Positions 34,159 to 43,050 of a stretch of DNA of 64,000 nt are shown one piece after another (the first letter of the stretch is position 1; each line of letters begins with the position of its first letter). The stretch is from Martelella mediterranea DSM 17316. Lineage in GTDB: Bacteria; Pseudomonadota; Alphaproteobacteria; Rhizobiales; Rhizobiaceae. The stretch lies in contig NZ_CP020331.1 in NCBI RefSeq assembly GCF_002043005.1, forward strand, positions 310,001 through 374,000. The letters run 5' to 3'. The translations under genes and the position numbers were made by a program. Below the pieces are notes generated by a model. That model was not told where the DNA came from. It worked only from the letters and a program-made list of their open reading frames with translations, and searched no databases.

Positions 34159-34411
34159 GAATGGAATTGAGGCAAATCCAGGAGGATCGGGCAAGGATTG
34201 CCCGGCAGGTGTTTTGTCTCAAAAGCGGGAAGGGGAGGCTCGGCGCGGGGCGGCATGTTTCTCAAATGCAATTGCCGCTCTATTTCGGGGTAACCGAAGC
34301 AAAATCCGTTCTTAAGGCATTCAAGATTCTGATTCTGCAGGGGTTATATTTGGAGATTATCCTGAAGCAGAATTTGAAGGCGCAAAATTAAACTTTCTTT
34401 GGGAGGAAAGA

Positions 34412-35443
34412 TTGTCAAAACTTACCAGATTTACCAGTGGTATTGCCGCGGTAGGCGTTGCCTGCTCAGTGCTTCTTTTTTCTGTTGCCGGCGCCTCTGC
34501 GGCGGAAAAGCTGCGCATGGTGACCAGCCTTCCGGCCCCTTCGTTCCTGTACAAGGACATCATTTCGGTCTGGGCGAAAAATGTGACGGATGCCTCCAAC
34601 GGCACGCTCGACGTGGAAGTATTCCCGGCCGGGGCCTTGGGTCGGGATCCTGCGTCGCACCTTGATATGGTCTCCAGCGGCATAGCCGACATCGGCTATG
34701 TCGTGGCCGGCTATACCCCGGGCGCCTTTCCCGAAACGACGGTGATGGAGCTGCCTGGCGTCATTCCTTCCGCGACGGTGGGCTCGATTGCCGGCGCCAT
34801 GATGGTCGAGGAGGGCCTGTTCAAGGGCGTTGGCATGGACAAGGTGAAGATACTGGGCATGTTCTCGACCGCGCCCACGCTTTTGCACACCACCTCCAAG
34901 GTCGAGACCCTTGATGAGGTCAAGGGCATGCGGCTTCGCGGAGCGGGCCCGCAACTACTGCATTCGATCGAGGCGCTCGGGGCAACCCCTGTCGGCGGCA
35001 TCACCAGCTCGAACCTCAGCGAGGCGCTGTCGCGCGGGCTCGTGGCAGGTTCTGTGAATGAATGGGTGGCAGCGACGATTTTCGGCGTTATCGAATCCGC
35101 GAAATTTCATCTCGACGTCAATATGGGGACCTCTCCCATCATGGTCGTGATGAACAAGGCGAAATACGACGCCCTTTCGGATGAGCAGAAAGCGGCGATC
35201 GACAAGAACGCCGGCGAAGCCTTCTCACGGCTGTGGGGCGAGCAGTTTGACGGGAACAACGAAAAGTTCCGCGCCAAGGCCCTGGAAGATCCTTCCCAGC
35301 AGATGGTGACCCTTTCGCCCGAGGAGAAGGCCAAGTGGGATGCCCGCCTGCAGACCGTGGTCGACAGCTGGATCGAGCAGACGCCGAACGGCCAGCAGAT
35401 CTTCGACAAATACAGCGAGGCAGTCGCCGCGGCGAGCCAGTAG
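34412..35443 (+). CDS. TRAP transporter solute-binding protein (DctP family), second system
   Basis: Periplasmic receptor, 343 residues. It begins at a TTG (34412) with GGGAGGAAAGA directly upstream; signal peptide about 1-31 (LTRFTSGIAAVGVACSVLLF, then GASA before AEKLRM). DctP features: HLDMVSSGIADIGYV, ETLDEVKGMRLRGAGPQLL with the ligand-binding Arg, EALSRGLVAGSVNEW, and DALSDEQKAAIDKNAG. It is only remotely similar to the DctP at 12809 and differs from it by the poor TTG start and by a hairpin after the stop. The substrate is likely an aromatic or aliphatic acid fed to the adjacent pathway (inference). Confidence 0.92.
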   Translation: MSKLTRFTSGIAAVGVACSVLLFSVAGASAAEKLRMVTSLPAPSFLYKDIISVWAKNVTDASNGTLDVEVFPAGALGRDPASHLDMVSSGIADIGYVVAGYTPGAFPETTVMELPGVIPSATVGSIAGAMMVEEGLFKGVGMDKVKILGMFSTAPTLLHTTSKVETLDEVKGMRLRGAGPQLLHSIEALGATPVGGITSSNLSEALSRGLVAGSVNEWVAATIFGVIESAKFHLDVNMGTSPIMVVMNKAKYDALSDEQKAAIDKNAGEAFSRLWGEQFDGNNEKFRAKALEDPSQQMVTLSPEEKAKWDARLQTVVDSWIEQTPNGQQIFDKYSEAVAAASQ

Positions 35444-35460
35444 GTTCGCCCGAACATGGG

Positions 35461-35494
35461 CGGCGGCGCGGATGAAGAACGCATCCGGCCGCCG
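35461..35494 (+). other. Intercistronic hairpin after second dctP
   Basis: CGGCGGC (35461-35467) pairs with GCCGCCG (35488-35494) and CGGATG (35469-35474) with CATCCG (35482-35487), giving 13 pairs with one bulged G and a seven-base loop. No T-run follows. Confidence 0.6.
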
Positions 35495-35571
35495 TTCGTG
35501 CTCGCTTGTCATTCTCTCCAATGCCTTGCCGCGAAACCTGAACCTCACCGTTTTCGAGGGGAGTAAGTCCT

Positions 35572-36132
35572 TTGTCGTCAATAGATAAAATCACGCGCTA
35601 CGCGACACGCTGGTTGGCGCTGCTGGGGTTTGGCGGCCTTCTCGTGCTAGCGATCATGACCGCGATCGATGTGCTCTCGCGGTCGCTGTTGTCGGCCCCG
35701 ATTCATGGCGTCAACGATGTGAGTTCGGTCGTCATGGCGGTGGTGATCGCGTCATGCATACCCGCCAGTCTTTATGACCGGAGCAATATCTCGGTCGAGA
35801 TTCTCGGCTCCATGGGCGGGCCGTCGCTTGAGCGTGTGTTTCGGGCGTTCTCAAGCCTGGTGGTTCTGATCTTCATGTCGCTGATGGCCTGGTACTTCGT
35901 GCCCTATACGGAAGAAACCTACAGGACCGCGCGCCAGACCTGGGTGCTAGCCTGGCCGGTCTGGCCCTGGTGGGCGGCGGCAACGGCGTTCTTGTTTCTC
36001 GCCGCCTTCGTTCAATTGCTGAATTTTATCAATGATATAATCGTGATGGTCACCGGCGGGCGGGTCGATCCGCAAGGAGTCGAAACGAAGCTCGTGCCTT
36101 CCCGCAACCCGAATTCGGAAAGTGACGCATAA
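35572..36132 (+). CDS. TRAP transporter small membrane subunit (DctQ), second system
   Basis: DctQ-type protein of 186 residues with four helices (about 15-37, 50-70, 88-112, 128-152). LLVLAIMTAIDVLSRSLLSAPIHGVNDVSSV and YDRSNISVEI are the usual DctQ blocks. Start is a TTG at 35572, after GAGGGGAGTAAG, the second TTG start in this operon. It lies 128 bases after dctP, beyond the hairpin, and two bases before dctM. Confidence 0.88.
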   Translation: MSSIDKITRYATRWLALLGFGGLLVLAIMTAIDVLSRSLLSAPIHGVNDVSSVVMAVVIASCIPASLYDRSNISVEILGSMGGPSLERVFRAFSSLVVLIFMSLMAWYFVPYTEETYRTARQTWVLAWPVWPWWAAATAFLFLAAFVQLLNFINDIIVMVTGGRVDPQGVETKLVPSRNPNSESDA

Positions 36133-36134
36133 AA

Positions 36135-37433
36135 ATGGAGCCTTCTGTCATTGCCCTGATCGGCTTTGCCGTCATGTTCGCTCTGGTCGCCGCGCATGTG
36201 CCGATCGGCGTTTCGATGGCCGTTGTCGGCGTTGTCGGCTTTGCCTTTCTGGCCGGCTGGGGGCCGGCGCTGTCGCTTCTCGCTTCGGAACCCGCCTCGA
36301 CAATGGCCAGCCTTGACCTCGCGGTCATCCCTCTTTTCATGCTGATGGGCGGTCTCGCCACCGCCGGGGGCCTTGCCAAGGATATATATGAGACCGCGGA
36401 AGCGCTCGTCGGGCACCGTCCCGGCGGGCTCGCCGCCACGACCGTCGTCGCAAGCGCCGGTTTCGGCGCCGTCTGCGGCTCGGGCGTTGCCACCACCGCG
36501 ACCTTCGGACGCGTCGCGCTGCCGGAAATGCTCAAGCGCGGGTATTCTCCCGGCAGCGCCGCCGGCTCGGTCGCCGCCGGTGGCACGCTCGGCATCATCG
36601 TGCCGCCGTCGAGCATCATGATCCTCTACGCCGTGCTGACGGAGCAGTCAGTGCTTTCGCTCTTCACGGCGGCGGTGATCCCGGCCCTGCTGTCGGTAAC
36701 GCTCTACATGATTGCCATCTGGATCGTCGCCAAGCGCAATCCGGCCGCAATGCCGGGAACGGAACGCTTGCCTTACAAGGACCGGATCAGGGCGATCGGC
36801 AAGTCCTGGGGCGCGATAATGCTGGCGGTCATCGTGCTCGGCGGCATTTACTCGGGCGTCTTCACGGTCAACGAGGCGGCTGCGATCGGCGTGGTCCTTG
36901 CATTCCTGTTTGCGATCTTTCGCGGGCGGCTGAACCGCAAGACGTTTCTGGTCGTGCTCTCCGACGCCAGCGTGTCGACCGTGATGATCTACATCATGGT
37001 TTTCGGCGCCATGATCTTCTCCTACTTCATCAGCATATCGGGCGTGACGACCGACATCGTGCTCGGCATTAACAACCTGGACCTGCCGCCGCTCGGCATC
37101 ATCTTCATCCTGGTGGTGGTCTATCTTTTCCTCGGGTCGATCTTCGACGAGGTGGCGGCCATTGTCGTCACGCTGCCCTTCGTGCTGCCGATCATCATTG
37201 CGATGGGCTACGATCCGGTCTGGTGGGGCATATTGAATGTCGCACTCGTAGGCGTCGGCATGCTGACGCCGCCAATCGGGATCAATGTGATGCTGCTGAG
37301 TTCGATGAGGCCGGACATACCGCTCTTCACGATCTATCGCGGGATCACGCCATACTTCCTGGCCGATTGCGTCCGGATCCTGATCCTCGTCCTGTTCCCG
37401 CAGGTAACGCTGTGGCTGCTGCATGCAAGCTGA
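36135..37433 (+). CDS. TRAP transporter large permease (DctM), second system
   Basis: DctM-type permease of 432 residues with about twelve helices. Conserved blocks: IPLFMLMGGLATAGGLAKDIYE, SAGFGAVCGSGVATTATFGRVALPEML, AAGGTLGIIVPPSSIMILYA and VGMLTPPIGINVMLLSSM. It couples solute uptake to an ion gradient with the DctP/DctQ partners just upstream. Last gene of the operon; a hemE scrap begins about 30 bases downstream. Confidence 0.93.
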   Translation: MEPSVIALIGFAVMFALVAAHVPIGVSMAVVGVVGFAFLAGWGPALSLLASEPASTMASLDLAVIPLFMLMGGLATAGGLAKDIYETAEALVGHRPGGLAATTVVASAGFGAVCGSGVATTATFGRVALPEMLKRGYSPGSAAGSVAAGGTLGIIVPPSSIMILYAVLTEQSVLSLFTAAVIPALLSVTLYMIAIWIVAKRNPAAMPGTERLPYKDRIRAIGKSWGAIMLAVIVLGGIYSGVFTVNEAAAIGVVLAFLFAIFRGRLNRKTFLVVLSDASVSTVMIYIMVFGAMIFSYFISISGVTTDIVLGINNLDLPPLGIIFILVVVYLFLGSIFDEVAAIVVTLPFVLPIIIAMGYDPVWWGILNVALVGVGMLTPPIGINVMLLSSMRPDIPLFTIYRGITPYFLADCVRILILVLFPQVTLWLLHAS

Positions 37434-37461
37434 AGCGGCGCCCGTGCCCGGCCCCGCATAT

Positions 37462-37518
37462 GGCGAGACCGTAAACCCGCCGCCGATCTGGCTGTTGAGG
37501 CAGGCAGGACGCTATCTG
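37462..37518 (+). pseudogene. hemE N-terminal scrap (uroporphyrinogen decarboxylase)
   Basis: One frame reads GETVNPPPIWLLRQAGRYL, which matches the highly conserved HemE N-terminus (PPIWLMRQAGRYLPEY), including the Arg residues that bind substrate carboxylates. Similarity stops at once after RYL and the frame ends at a TGA at 37560. There is no rest of the gene in the window, so this is a relict of a rearrangement. Bases 37519-37693 show nothing else. Confidence 0.7.
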
Positions 37519-37693
37519 TTAGAGCACATCCACTTTACTCGGGTTCATACCCGCAGGATATGAAGTGGTTGGCGCATTCTTGCGGCTCGAACATGGCGAC
37601 GATCTGGCCGACTGTGTCCCGCAGTCCCTCGACTGTGCGCGCGGCAAGCGCTCACTTCAGCGCCGACTGCCAGGCGCGGGCACGCGATGGACC

Positions 37694-38248
37694 TCAATTT
37701 CGAGATATCGCAGTCCAGAGGCCTGGGTACTCGATGACCACGCCAAATTGGTCCGTGACGAGAGTTGCACGATAGTCATGCTGCGGTGAGACATAGGCAA
37801 AAGTTCGCTGTCCAATTCGATGGTAGCTTTGGGGCAATCTCTTGACGGCCCAATCCTCCGTATCGAGCCATACCGCTACGCAGTCCGTGCCAGCGCCCTC
37901 AGACAAGTTCATTCTCCTGACAGCATTCGTATTGCTGGCAGGCGTGAATCCGAGATCAATGTCTTCGAGACCTGCCAGAGCAGGGTCAATCGTTCCGTTC
38001 ACGCGCCAATTGGCTGCATGTTCGCGCTCAATTGTCAGGTTGAAGACTGTTTCTCCGATCCATCCCGATACGGCGGCGCTACGACTGCGCCAATCCCTGT
38101 CGCAGGACACACTGTATGAGAGATTGGCAGCAGATCCGGCGTGATCGAAAACGGCCACGCCCTCAAAGTTCCAACCGTCTGATATTTCCGAATAGCGGCA
38201 GACATCGTGCCCCTCTCGATCAAGGCGGCGCCACAAAACAATATGCAT
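37694..38248 (-). CDS. Putative glycolipid-binding domain protein
   Basis: Protein of 184 residues from the ATG at 38248 (MHIVLWRRLDREGHDVCRYSE). It resembles the putative glycolipid-binding family (DUF1089-type): WRRLDREGHDVCRY at the start, GVAVFDHAGSAANLSYSVSCDRDW, WRVNGTIDPALAGLEDIDLGFTPASNTNAVRRM, and YVSPQHDYRATLVTDQFGVVIEYPGLW at the end. Biochemical role unproved. The open frame extends 36 codons further upstream without similarity. It stands alone between the hemE scrap and a non-coding stretch; codon use looks less GC-rich than its neighbours, compatible with a foreign origin. Confidence 0.75.
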   Translation of the reverse strand: MHIVLWRRLDREGHDVCRYSEISDGWNFEGVAVFDHAGSAANLSYSVSCDRDWRSRSAAVSGWIGETVFNLTIEREHAANWRVNGTIDPALAGLEDIDLGFTPASNTNAVRRMNLSEGAGTDCVAVWLDTEDWAVKRLPQSYHRIGQRTFAYVSPQHDYRATLVTDQFGVVIEYPGLWTAISRN

Positions 38249-38746
38249 CAGGCTTTCCCGGTTCGCGAATATGCCTCCCATCATATGCAGGAAGACTGTG
38301 GATGTCCTCTCTTTCCCACGGCGTTGGCTTTGACCGGCCGCAACCTGAACGGCCATTTTCTACCGAAAGCGAGTTCACCTGTTGTGCCAGTTAGGTGATC
38401 CGCTCTCATCATGGATGTGCTCTCCGAAGCGAGACGTTGCGGGCGACATGAGTTGAAGTTTGATTCCGTATTTCCTGCAAGCGCCCGCTTCCTTAATTCA
38501 GCGCCATTGTCGTCATGCAGAACAGCCTGTAATCCGGCGATGGGCCGTGGAATATCGATCCACGGCCCATCCACCCCTGCCGTTTTGTCGTAAACTGCAC
38601 ACGGGAAGCAAACGCCTGAACACGTGGTGTGCCATCGGACACCTTGTCAGAGCACCAACAAGGGGAACCCTGGATACGGAAAGCGCTGAAGTAACCGTGG
38701 CAGGGCTTTCAAAAATCGCAAAAATTGCGTAATCGATATTCAGGCA
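38249..38746. other. Non-coding stretch upstream of the LacI gene
   Basis: Nothing recognisable in about 500 bases. Short open frames exist (for example 97 codons on the minus strand, 38281-38574) but carry no family signature. The last 40 bases hold the CGCAAAAATTGCG repeat. Confidence 0.5.
38717..38729. promoter_or_regulatory. Inverted repeat CGCAA-AAA-TTGCG, candidate LacI-type operator
   Basis: Perfect 5-bp arms around AAA, 18 bases before the start of the LacI-family gene, so suited to autoregulation. Similar GCAAAAA/GC-rich-end elements occur at 39940-39952 and 39975-39990 before the transporter operon. Confidence 0.55.
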
Positions 38747-39775
38747 ATGACAGCAGTGAGCAACATGACCTCGACCGGCCGCAGACCCAACCAGACCGAT
38801 ATCGCCTCCAGGCTCGGCGTTTCCGTCAGCACGGTCTCGCGTGCGCTGGCGAATGAGGAGGGCATATCCGAAGCGGTTCGGCGGGATGTACAGCGCATGG
38901 CGCGGACGATGGGATACCGGTCCAAGCATATGCCTGGCCTGCGGGCGATGGATCGCCGGGTGGTCGCGCTCGTTCCCTTTGCCAATGCCACCGGAGGGCT
39001 TTCGAGCTTCTATGTCAGCATTCTTGATGCCATGCGAAGCGAGGCGCGGGCCTGCGGGCTTGATCTCGACGTTCGTGTCATCAGCGAGCGGACCGTCAAT
39101 CTGGACCTCATAGACCGTCACGCAAAGGAGGCCGGCGCCGGCGCGGTATTGCTGGCGGGGATCGACGCGCCCGATGAACTGGCCGTGTGGTGCCGGGAGC
39201 AGGATGTCCATGCCGTGCTCGTCAACGGCAGCGATCCGCTCATGCGCATCAGTTCGGTGGCGCCTGCAAATTTCTACGGGGCATACATGGCCACGAAGCA
39301 CCTGCTTTCGTGCGGCCACAGGAAGATCCTGCATTATACCTATGGCGACCGGCCGACCATCCTCGAGCGGCGGCGCGGCTTTGTAACGGCGATGGCGGAT
39401 GTGCCGGGAAGCGAGGCTGTGCTGGTTTGCGGTGAGGAGCGTACACCTCTCGAACTGCTGAGCGATATCGCCGGGCGGAAGCATGATGCCACGGCGCTGT
39501 TTTGCTGGAATGACATTGCCGCAGTGGAGATCATGGAGGGGATAAAGGGCGGTCTTGCCTCGGCCGGTCAGGGTTTCTCGATCATCGGCTTCGATGACCT
39601 GCCGCTTGCGGCCATGACCTCACCCCGCCTTACCACGATCCGCGTCGATCGCGAGGCAATCGGCCGCGGCGCGATCCGGCTGCTCTCGCATCAGCTCGAG
39701 GGCGAGACGGCGATCCAGCAGATGGAAATCGGCGTGTCTCTGGTCGCGGGCGGCACGGTTCACGTGATCGCCTGA
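38747..39775 (+). CDS. LacI-family transcriptional regulator
   Basis: LacI-type repressor of 342 residues. HTH and hinge about 12-65 (NQTDIASRLGVSVSTVSRALANEEGISEAVRRDVQRMARTMGY), then the periplasmic-binding-protein-like sensor domain (VVALVPFANATGGLSSFYVSIL, HRKILHYTYGDRPTILERRRGF, ALFCWNDIAAVEIMEGI, FSIIGFDDLPLAAMTSPRLTTIRVDREAIGRGAIRLL). The start at 38747 could also be the ATG at 38765 (MTSTGRRP). It precedes the ABC operon in the same direction with 277 bases between, containing matching repeats. A sugar or sugar-derivative effector is expected from the family. Confidence 0.93.
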   Translation: MTAVSNMTSTGRRPNQTDIASRLGVSVSTVSRALANEEGISEAVRRDVQRMARTMGYRSKHMPGLRAMDRRVVALVPFANATGGLSSFYVSILDAMRSEARACGLDLDVRVISERTVNLDLIDRHAKEAGAGAVLLAGIDAPDELAVWCREQDVHAVLVNGSDPLMRISSVAPANFYGAYMATKHLLSCGHRKILHYTYGDRPTILERRRGFVTAMADVPGSEAVLVCGEERTPLELLSDIAGRKHDATALFCWNDIAAVEIMEGIKGGLASAGQGFSIIGFDDLPLAAMTSPRLTTIRVDREAIGRGAIRLLSHQLEGETAIQQMEIGVSLVAGGTVHVIA

Positions 39776-39939
39776 TACCGGCTTTATCGCGGGGAACGGA
39801 CGCCGGAAAATTTCCGCAGCGGGTCGTCATGGTGGCAAGCGAGCGCCGTGCGCATCTTCGCCATTTGCGTCTTCATCCTGAAAATCACCAAAATAACAAT
39901 AACTTGTAGAATGTAGTCATGAGCCGTTGTCGTGATTTA

Positions 39940-39952
39940 TGCAAAAAACGCA
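39940..39952. promoter_or_regulatory. TGCAAAAAACGCA repeat, candidate LacI-type site 2
   Basis: TGC/GCA ends around an A-rich centre, 100 bases before the ABC solute-binding gene. Its reverse complement (TGCGTTTTTTGCA) resembles the site at 39975. Confidence 0.45.
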
Positions 39953-39974
39953 AATAAATGAATTAGTGTTGATA

Positions 39975-39990
39975 TTTTGCGTTTTTGCGA
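39975..39990. promoter_or_regulatory. TTTTGCGTTTTTGCGA repeat, candidate LacI-type site 3
   Basis: Tandem TTGCG/TTTTTGCG element 62 bases before the ABC solute-binding gene, close to where the promoter should be. Shares the GCG-T5-GC pattern with the two other sites. Confidence 0.45.
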
Positions 39991-40052
39991 ATACGGTTTC
40001 TCCGTTCCAGAAGAGACGGGGTCCGGGGAGGGATCCCGAGGGAGAAAAGAAC

Positions 40053-41972
40053 ATGGCTTATGCAATTCGTGTGCGGCGGTCGGTGAGGCATTCCGTGCTC
40101 GCGACATCCGCTGTAATGATGCTTTCAGGCGCGGCACTCGCCGCGCAGCAGGCGCCGATGCTCGACCCGCTGGTCGAAGACGGCACGCTGCCGCCGGTGG
40201 ACGAGCGCCTGCCGGACAATCCGCTGGTGGTGGAGCCGGTCGACAGCATCGGAAAATACGGCGGCACCTGGCGTTCCGGCCTGCGCGGGCGCGGCGACAA
40301 CGCCTGGATTTCGCGCACGCTGAATTATGACGGGCTGGTGCGCTATAACCGCGAATGGGATGAGATCATTCCCAATCTCGCCGAGAGCTGGGAGGTCAGC
40401 GAGGACGCGCGCCAATATACGTTCCACCTGCGCGAGGGCCTGAAATGGTCTGACGGTACGCCGTTCACCAGTGCCGATATCGCCTTTGCGAGCGAACTTA
40501 TCCAGGACCCGAATTATCCCGTCGGAGGGCTGTTCCTGACCGATCCGGGCAATCCGGTCACCATCGAGGTCGTGGACGACACAACCTTCACCTATATCTT
40601 CGAGGAGCCGAATGGCCTGTTGCTTGATGAGCTTGCCGGGGTCAACGGCATCTCGTTGGTTTCCCTGCAGAAAGCCTATTGCGGGCAATTCTCTCCCGCC
40701 GTCAACGAGAATGCCGAACAACTGGCGAAAGACGAGGGCTATGAGAGCTGGGCCTTCATGATGGAGGACAAATGCGCCTGGGGGCAGGAGACCCAGCGGT
40801 GGAGCAACCCCGACCTGCCTTTCATGAATGCCTGGGTGATCGAGGAGCCTTGGACGGGCAATGCCAGCCGCGTGGTCCTGGAGCGCAATCCCTATTACTG
40901 GAAGGTCGACCCGGACGGCAATCAACTGCCCTATATCGACCGGCTGGAAATGCGGGTCAGCGAAAGTGCCGAGGAATTGACGTTGATGGCACTCAATGGT
41001 GAGATGGATTTCACCGACCGCCACATCACGACAGTGGCCAATCGTCCGCTCTTCTATGACGGCCAGAAGGAAGGCGACTACCGCCTCGGCGCCAATGTGC
41101 CATCGCAGTCATCAACACTGGTTCTTCAGCTCAACCTGAACCACGCCGACCCGGTCAAGGCGGAACTCTACAACAGCAAGGATTTTCGTATCGGTCTTTC
41201 CGAGGCGATCAACCGGCAGGAAATCATTGATGCAGTCTTCACCGGTCAGGGCGAACCCTATCAGGTCGCGCCGCGCCCGGAATCGCAGTTCTACGACGAG
41301 GAGATGGCCAAGCAATACACGGACTATGATCCGGAATCCGCCATTGCGCACCTCGAATCCGCCGGCCTGACGGAAACCAACGGTCAGGGCATTCGGCTGA
41401 TGAGAGACGGCCGTCCGGCGACCATCAACGTTGATGTGATTTCGGCGTTTCGTCCGGAATGGATCGACATGCTGGAGCTGATGTCGCTGCAATTGCGCGA
41501 GGTCGGCATCGATCTTGAGATCAACAATATCGATCGTACGCTGTTCTACGACAAGCGCCCGGGTGGCGATTTCGACGCCCAGGTGTGGCAGGGAGATGGC
41601 GGCCTCGATGTGATCCAGGAACCGCGCTACTACTTCCCTTCAAGTGACGAATCCGCCTGGGCCTTCCAGTGGCAGGCATGGTTCAATGGCACCGATCCGG
41701 AAATCGCGTCCGAACCGGCCGATTGGGCCAAGGAGCAGATGGCGCTCTATGACCGGCTCGGGGCTTCTTCCGATCCTGAGGAGCAGGAAGACCTGATGCG
41801 CCAGATCCTTGCCATCGCGAAAGAAAACTTCCCCGTCATCGGCGTCAGCCTCGCGCCGGATGGCTATTACATTGCCAAGAACAATCTGCGCAATGTCTAC
41901 GAGCCGATGAAGCATGCCTGGCTGTTTCCCACGCCGGCCCCCTACGACCCGCAGCAGTGGTACTTCGACTAG
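40053..41972 (+). CDS. ABC transporter solute-binding protein, peptide/oligosaccharide (family 5) type
   Basis: Family 5 (DppA/OppA-like) periplasmic receptor, 639 residues, longer than most. Signal peptide about 1-33 (MAYAIRVRRSVRHSVLATSA, then SGAALA). Characteristic blocks: PNLAESWEVSEDARQYTFHLREGLKWSDGTPFTSADI near 105, VVLERNPYYWKVDPDGNQLPYIDRLEMRV near 270, and DFRIGLSEAINRQEIIDAVFTGQGEPYQVAPRP near 375. This long subgroup is found in rhizobial importers for oligosaccharides, and the LacI regulator supports a sugar ligand (inference). The ATG at 40053 follows GAGGGAGAAAAGA. Confidence 0.9.
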   Translation: MAYAIRVRRSVRHSVLATSAVMMLSGAALAAQQAPMLDPLVEDGTLPPVDERLPDNPLVVEPVDSIGKYGGTWRSGLRGRGDNAWISRTLNYDGLVRYNREWDEIIPNLAESWEVSEDARQYTFHLREGLKWSDGTPFTSADIAFASELIQDPNYPVGGLFLTDPGNPVTIEVVDDTTFTYIFEEPNGLLLDELAGVNGISLVSLQKAYCGQFSPAVNENAEQLAKDEGYESWAFMMEDKCAWGQETQRWSNPDLPFMNAWVIEEPWTGNASRVVLERNPYYWKVDPDGNQLPYIDRLEMRVSESAEELTLMALNGEMDFTDRHITTVANRPLFYDGQKEGDYRLGANVPSQSSTLVLQLNLNHADPVKAELYNSKDFRIGLSEAINRQEIIDAVFTGQGEPYQVAPRPESQFYDEEMAKQYTDYDPESAIAHLESAGLTETNGQGIRLMRDGRPATINVDVISAFRPEWIDMLELMSLQLREVGIDLEINNIDRTLFYDKRPGGDFDAQVWQGDGGLDVIQEPRYYFPSSDESAWAFQWQAWFNGTDPEIASEPADWAKEQMALYDRLGASSDPEEQEDLMRQILAIAKENFPVIGVSLAPDGYYIAKNNLRNVYEPMKHAWLFPTPAPYDPQQWYFD

Positions 41973-42000
41973 AGAGAGCAACACCTCCTCCCGGGTGTAT

Positions 42001-42026
42001 CCTCCGCGGCTTTCGGGTCGCGGGGG
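42001..42026 (+). other. Intercistronic hairpin after ABC solute-binding gene
   Basis: CCTCCGCG (42001-42008) pairs with CGCGGGGG (42019-42026), one G-T pair, loop of ten bases, in the 87-base gap before the first permease gene. No T-run. Confidence 0.5.
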
Positions 42027-42059
42027 AACCGCGGGACGCATGCAGAAAGGGCAGATTCC

Positions 42060-43049
42060 ATGCTCGGCTTCATAGTTCGGCGGCTGATTGCGATGGTTTT
42101 GACGATCTGGGCGGTTTCTTTTGTCTCGTTCGCCATCATTCAGCTTCCGCCCGGCGATTACCTGACAAGCTACATGGCAGACCTCAGCGCCGCCGGCGAC
42201 AGGGTTGATCCGGCGACCATCGAGGCGATGCGCAAGCAATACAGCCTCGATGATCCATTCATCATCCAGTACTTCAAGTGGATCGGCGGCGTGCTGCACG
42301 GCGATTTCGGCAACAGCTTCGAATGGAGCGCGCCGGTCACCGACCTGATCTGGGGACGGCTCGGCAATTCGGTGCTCGTCGAGGGGCTGGCCGTGCTGGT
42401 CATGTGGCTCGTGGCGCTGCCGATCGGCATCTACGCCGCGGTGCGCAAATATTCGCTTGGCGATTATCTCGCCACCATCGGCGGCTTTGTCGGGCTTGCC
42501 ATTCCCAACTTCCTGTTCGCGCTGGTGCTGATGTATCTCTGGTACATCTATTTCGGTGAAACGCTCGGCGGTCTCTATTCGCCCGATCTTCAGGGCACGC
42601 CGTGGGACCTTGAGCGGATCCTCGATTTCCTGGCGCATGCCTGGGCGCCGGTCCTGGTTCTCTCGACCGCCGGAACCGCGCAGCTCATCCGCGTGATGCG
42701 GGCCAACCTGCTCGACGAACTGACCAAGCCTTATGTCACGACCGCCCGGTCCAAGGGCCTGCCGGAATGGCGGGCGATCCTGAAATATCCGGTGCGCGTG
42801 GCGCTTAACCCGCTGGTCTCGACCATCGGCTGGCTGCTGCCGACCCTGGTCTCGAGCTCCGTCGTGGTTTCGGTGGTGATGAACCTGCCGACGGCCGGCC
42901 CGCTGCTTTTGCGCTCGCTTACCACCCAGGACATGTATCTCGCTGGCGCCATCATCATGCTTCTCGGCGTGCTGACCGTCATCGGCACGCTGATCTCCGA
43001 TCTGATCCTGGCGTGGATCGATCCCCGCATCCGCTATGGAGGACGCTGA
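42060..43049 (+). CDS. ABC transporter permease (DppB type)
   Basis: Inner-membrane permease of 329 residues with six helices; N-terminal MLGFIVRRLIAMVLTIWAVSFVSFAIIQLPPGD is the classical DppB/OppB start. The EAA-like loop for contact with the ATPases is RVMRANLLDELTKPYVTTARSKGLPEWRAILKYPVRVAL near residue 215. It is followed one base after the stop by the second permease. Part of a single transcription unit running to about 51472. Confidence 0.93.
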   Translation: MLGFIVRRLIAMVLTIWAVSFVSFAIIQLPPGDYLTSYMADLSAAGDRVDPATIEAMRKQYSLDDPFIIQYFKWIGGVLHGDFGNSFEWSAPVTDLIWGRLGNSVLVEGLAVLVMWLVALPIGIYAAVRKYSLGDYLATIGGFVGLAIPNFLFALVLMYLWYIYFGETLGGLYSPDLQGTPWDLERILDFLAHAWAPVLVLSTAGTAQLIRVMRANLLDELTKPYVTTARSKGLPEWRAILKYPVRVALNPLVSTIGWLLPTLVSSSVVVSVVMNLPTAGPLLLRSLTTQDMYLAGAIIMLLGVLTVIGTLISDLILAWIDPRIRYGGR

Positions 43050-43050
43050 C

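Noticed and set aside
34338..34374. Possible riboswitch-like structure in the TRAP leader
   Set aside because: Only one ATTCTGC/GCAGAAT pairing is visible and no known riboswitch motif could be matched.
34122..34391. 89-codon open frame in the TRAP leader
   Set aside because: No ribosome site, no similarity, and it overlaps the operator; more likely untranslated leader.
38281..38574. 97-codon minus-strand open frame upstream of the LacI gene
   Set aside because: No family signature or supporting start signal; not enough evidence for a gene.
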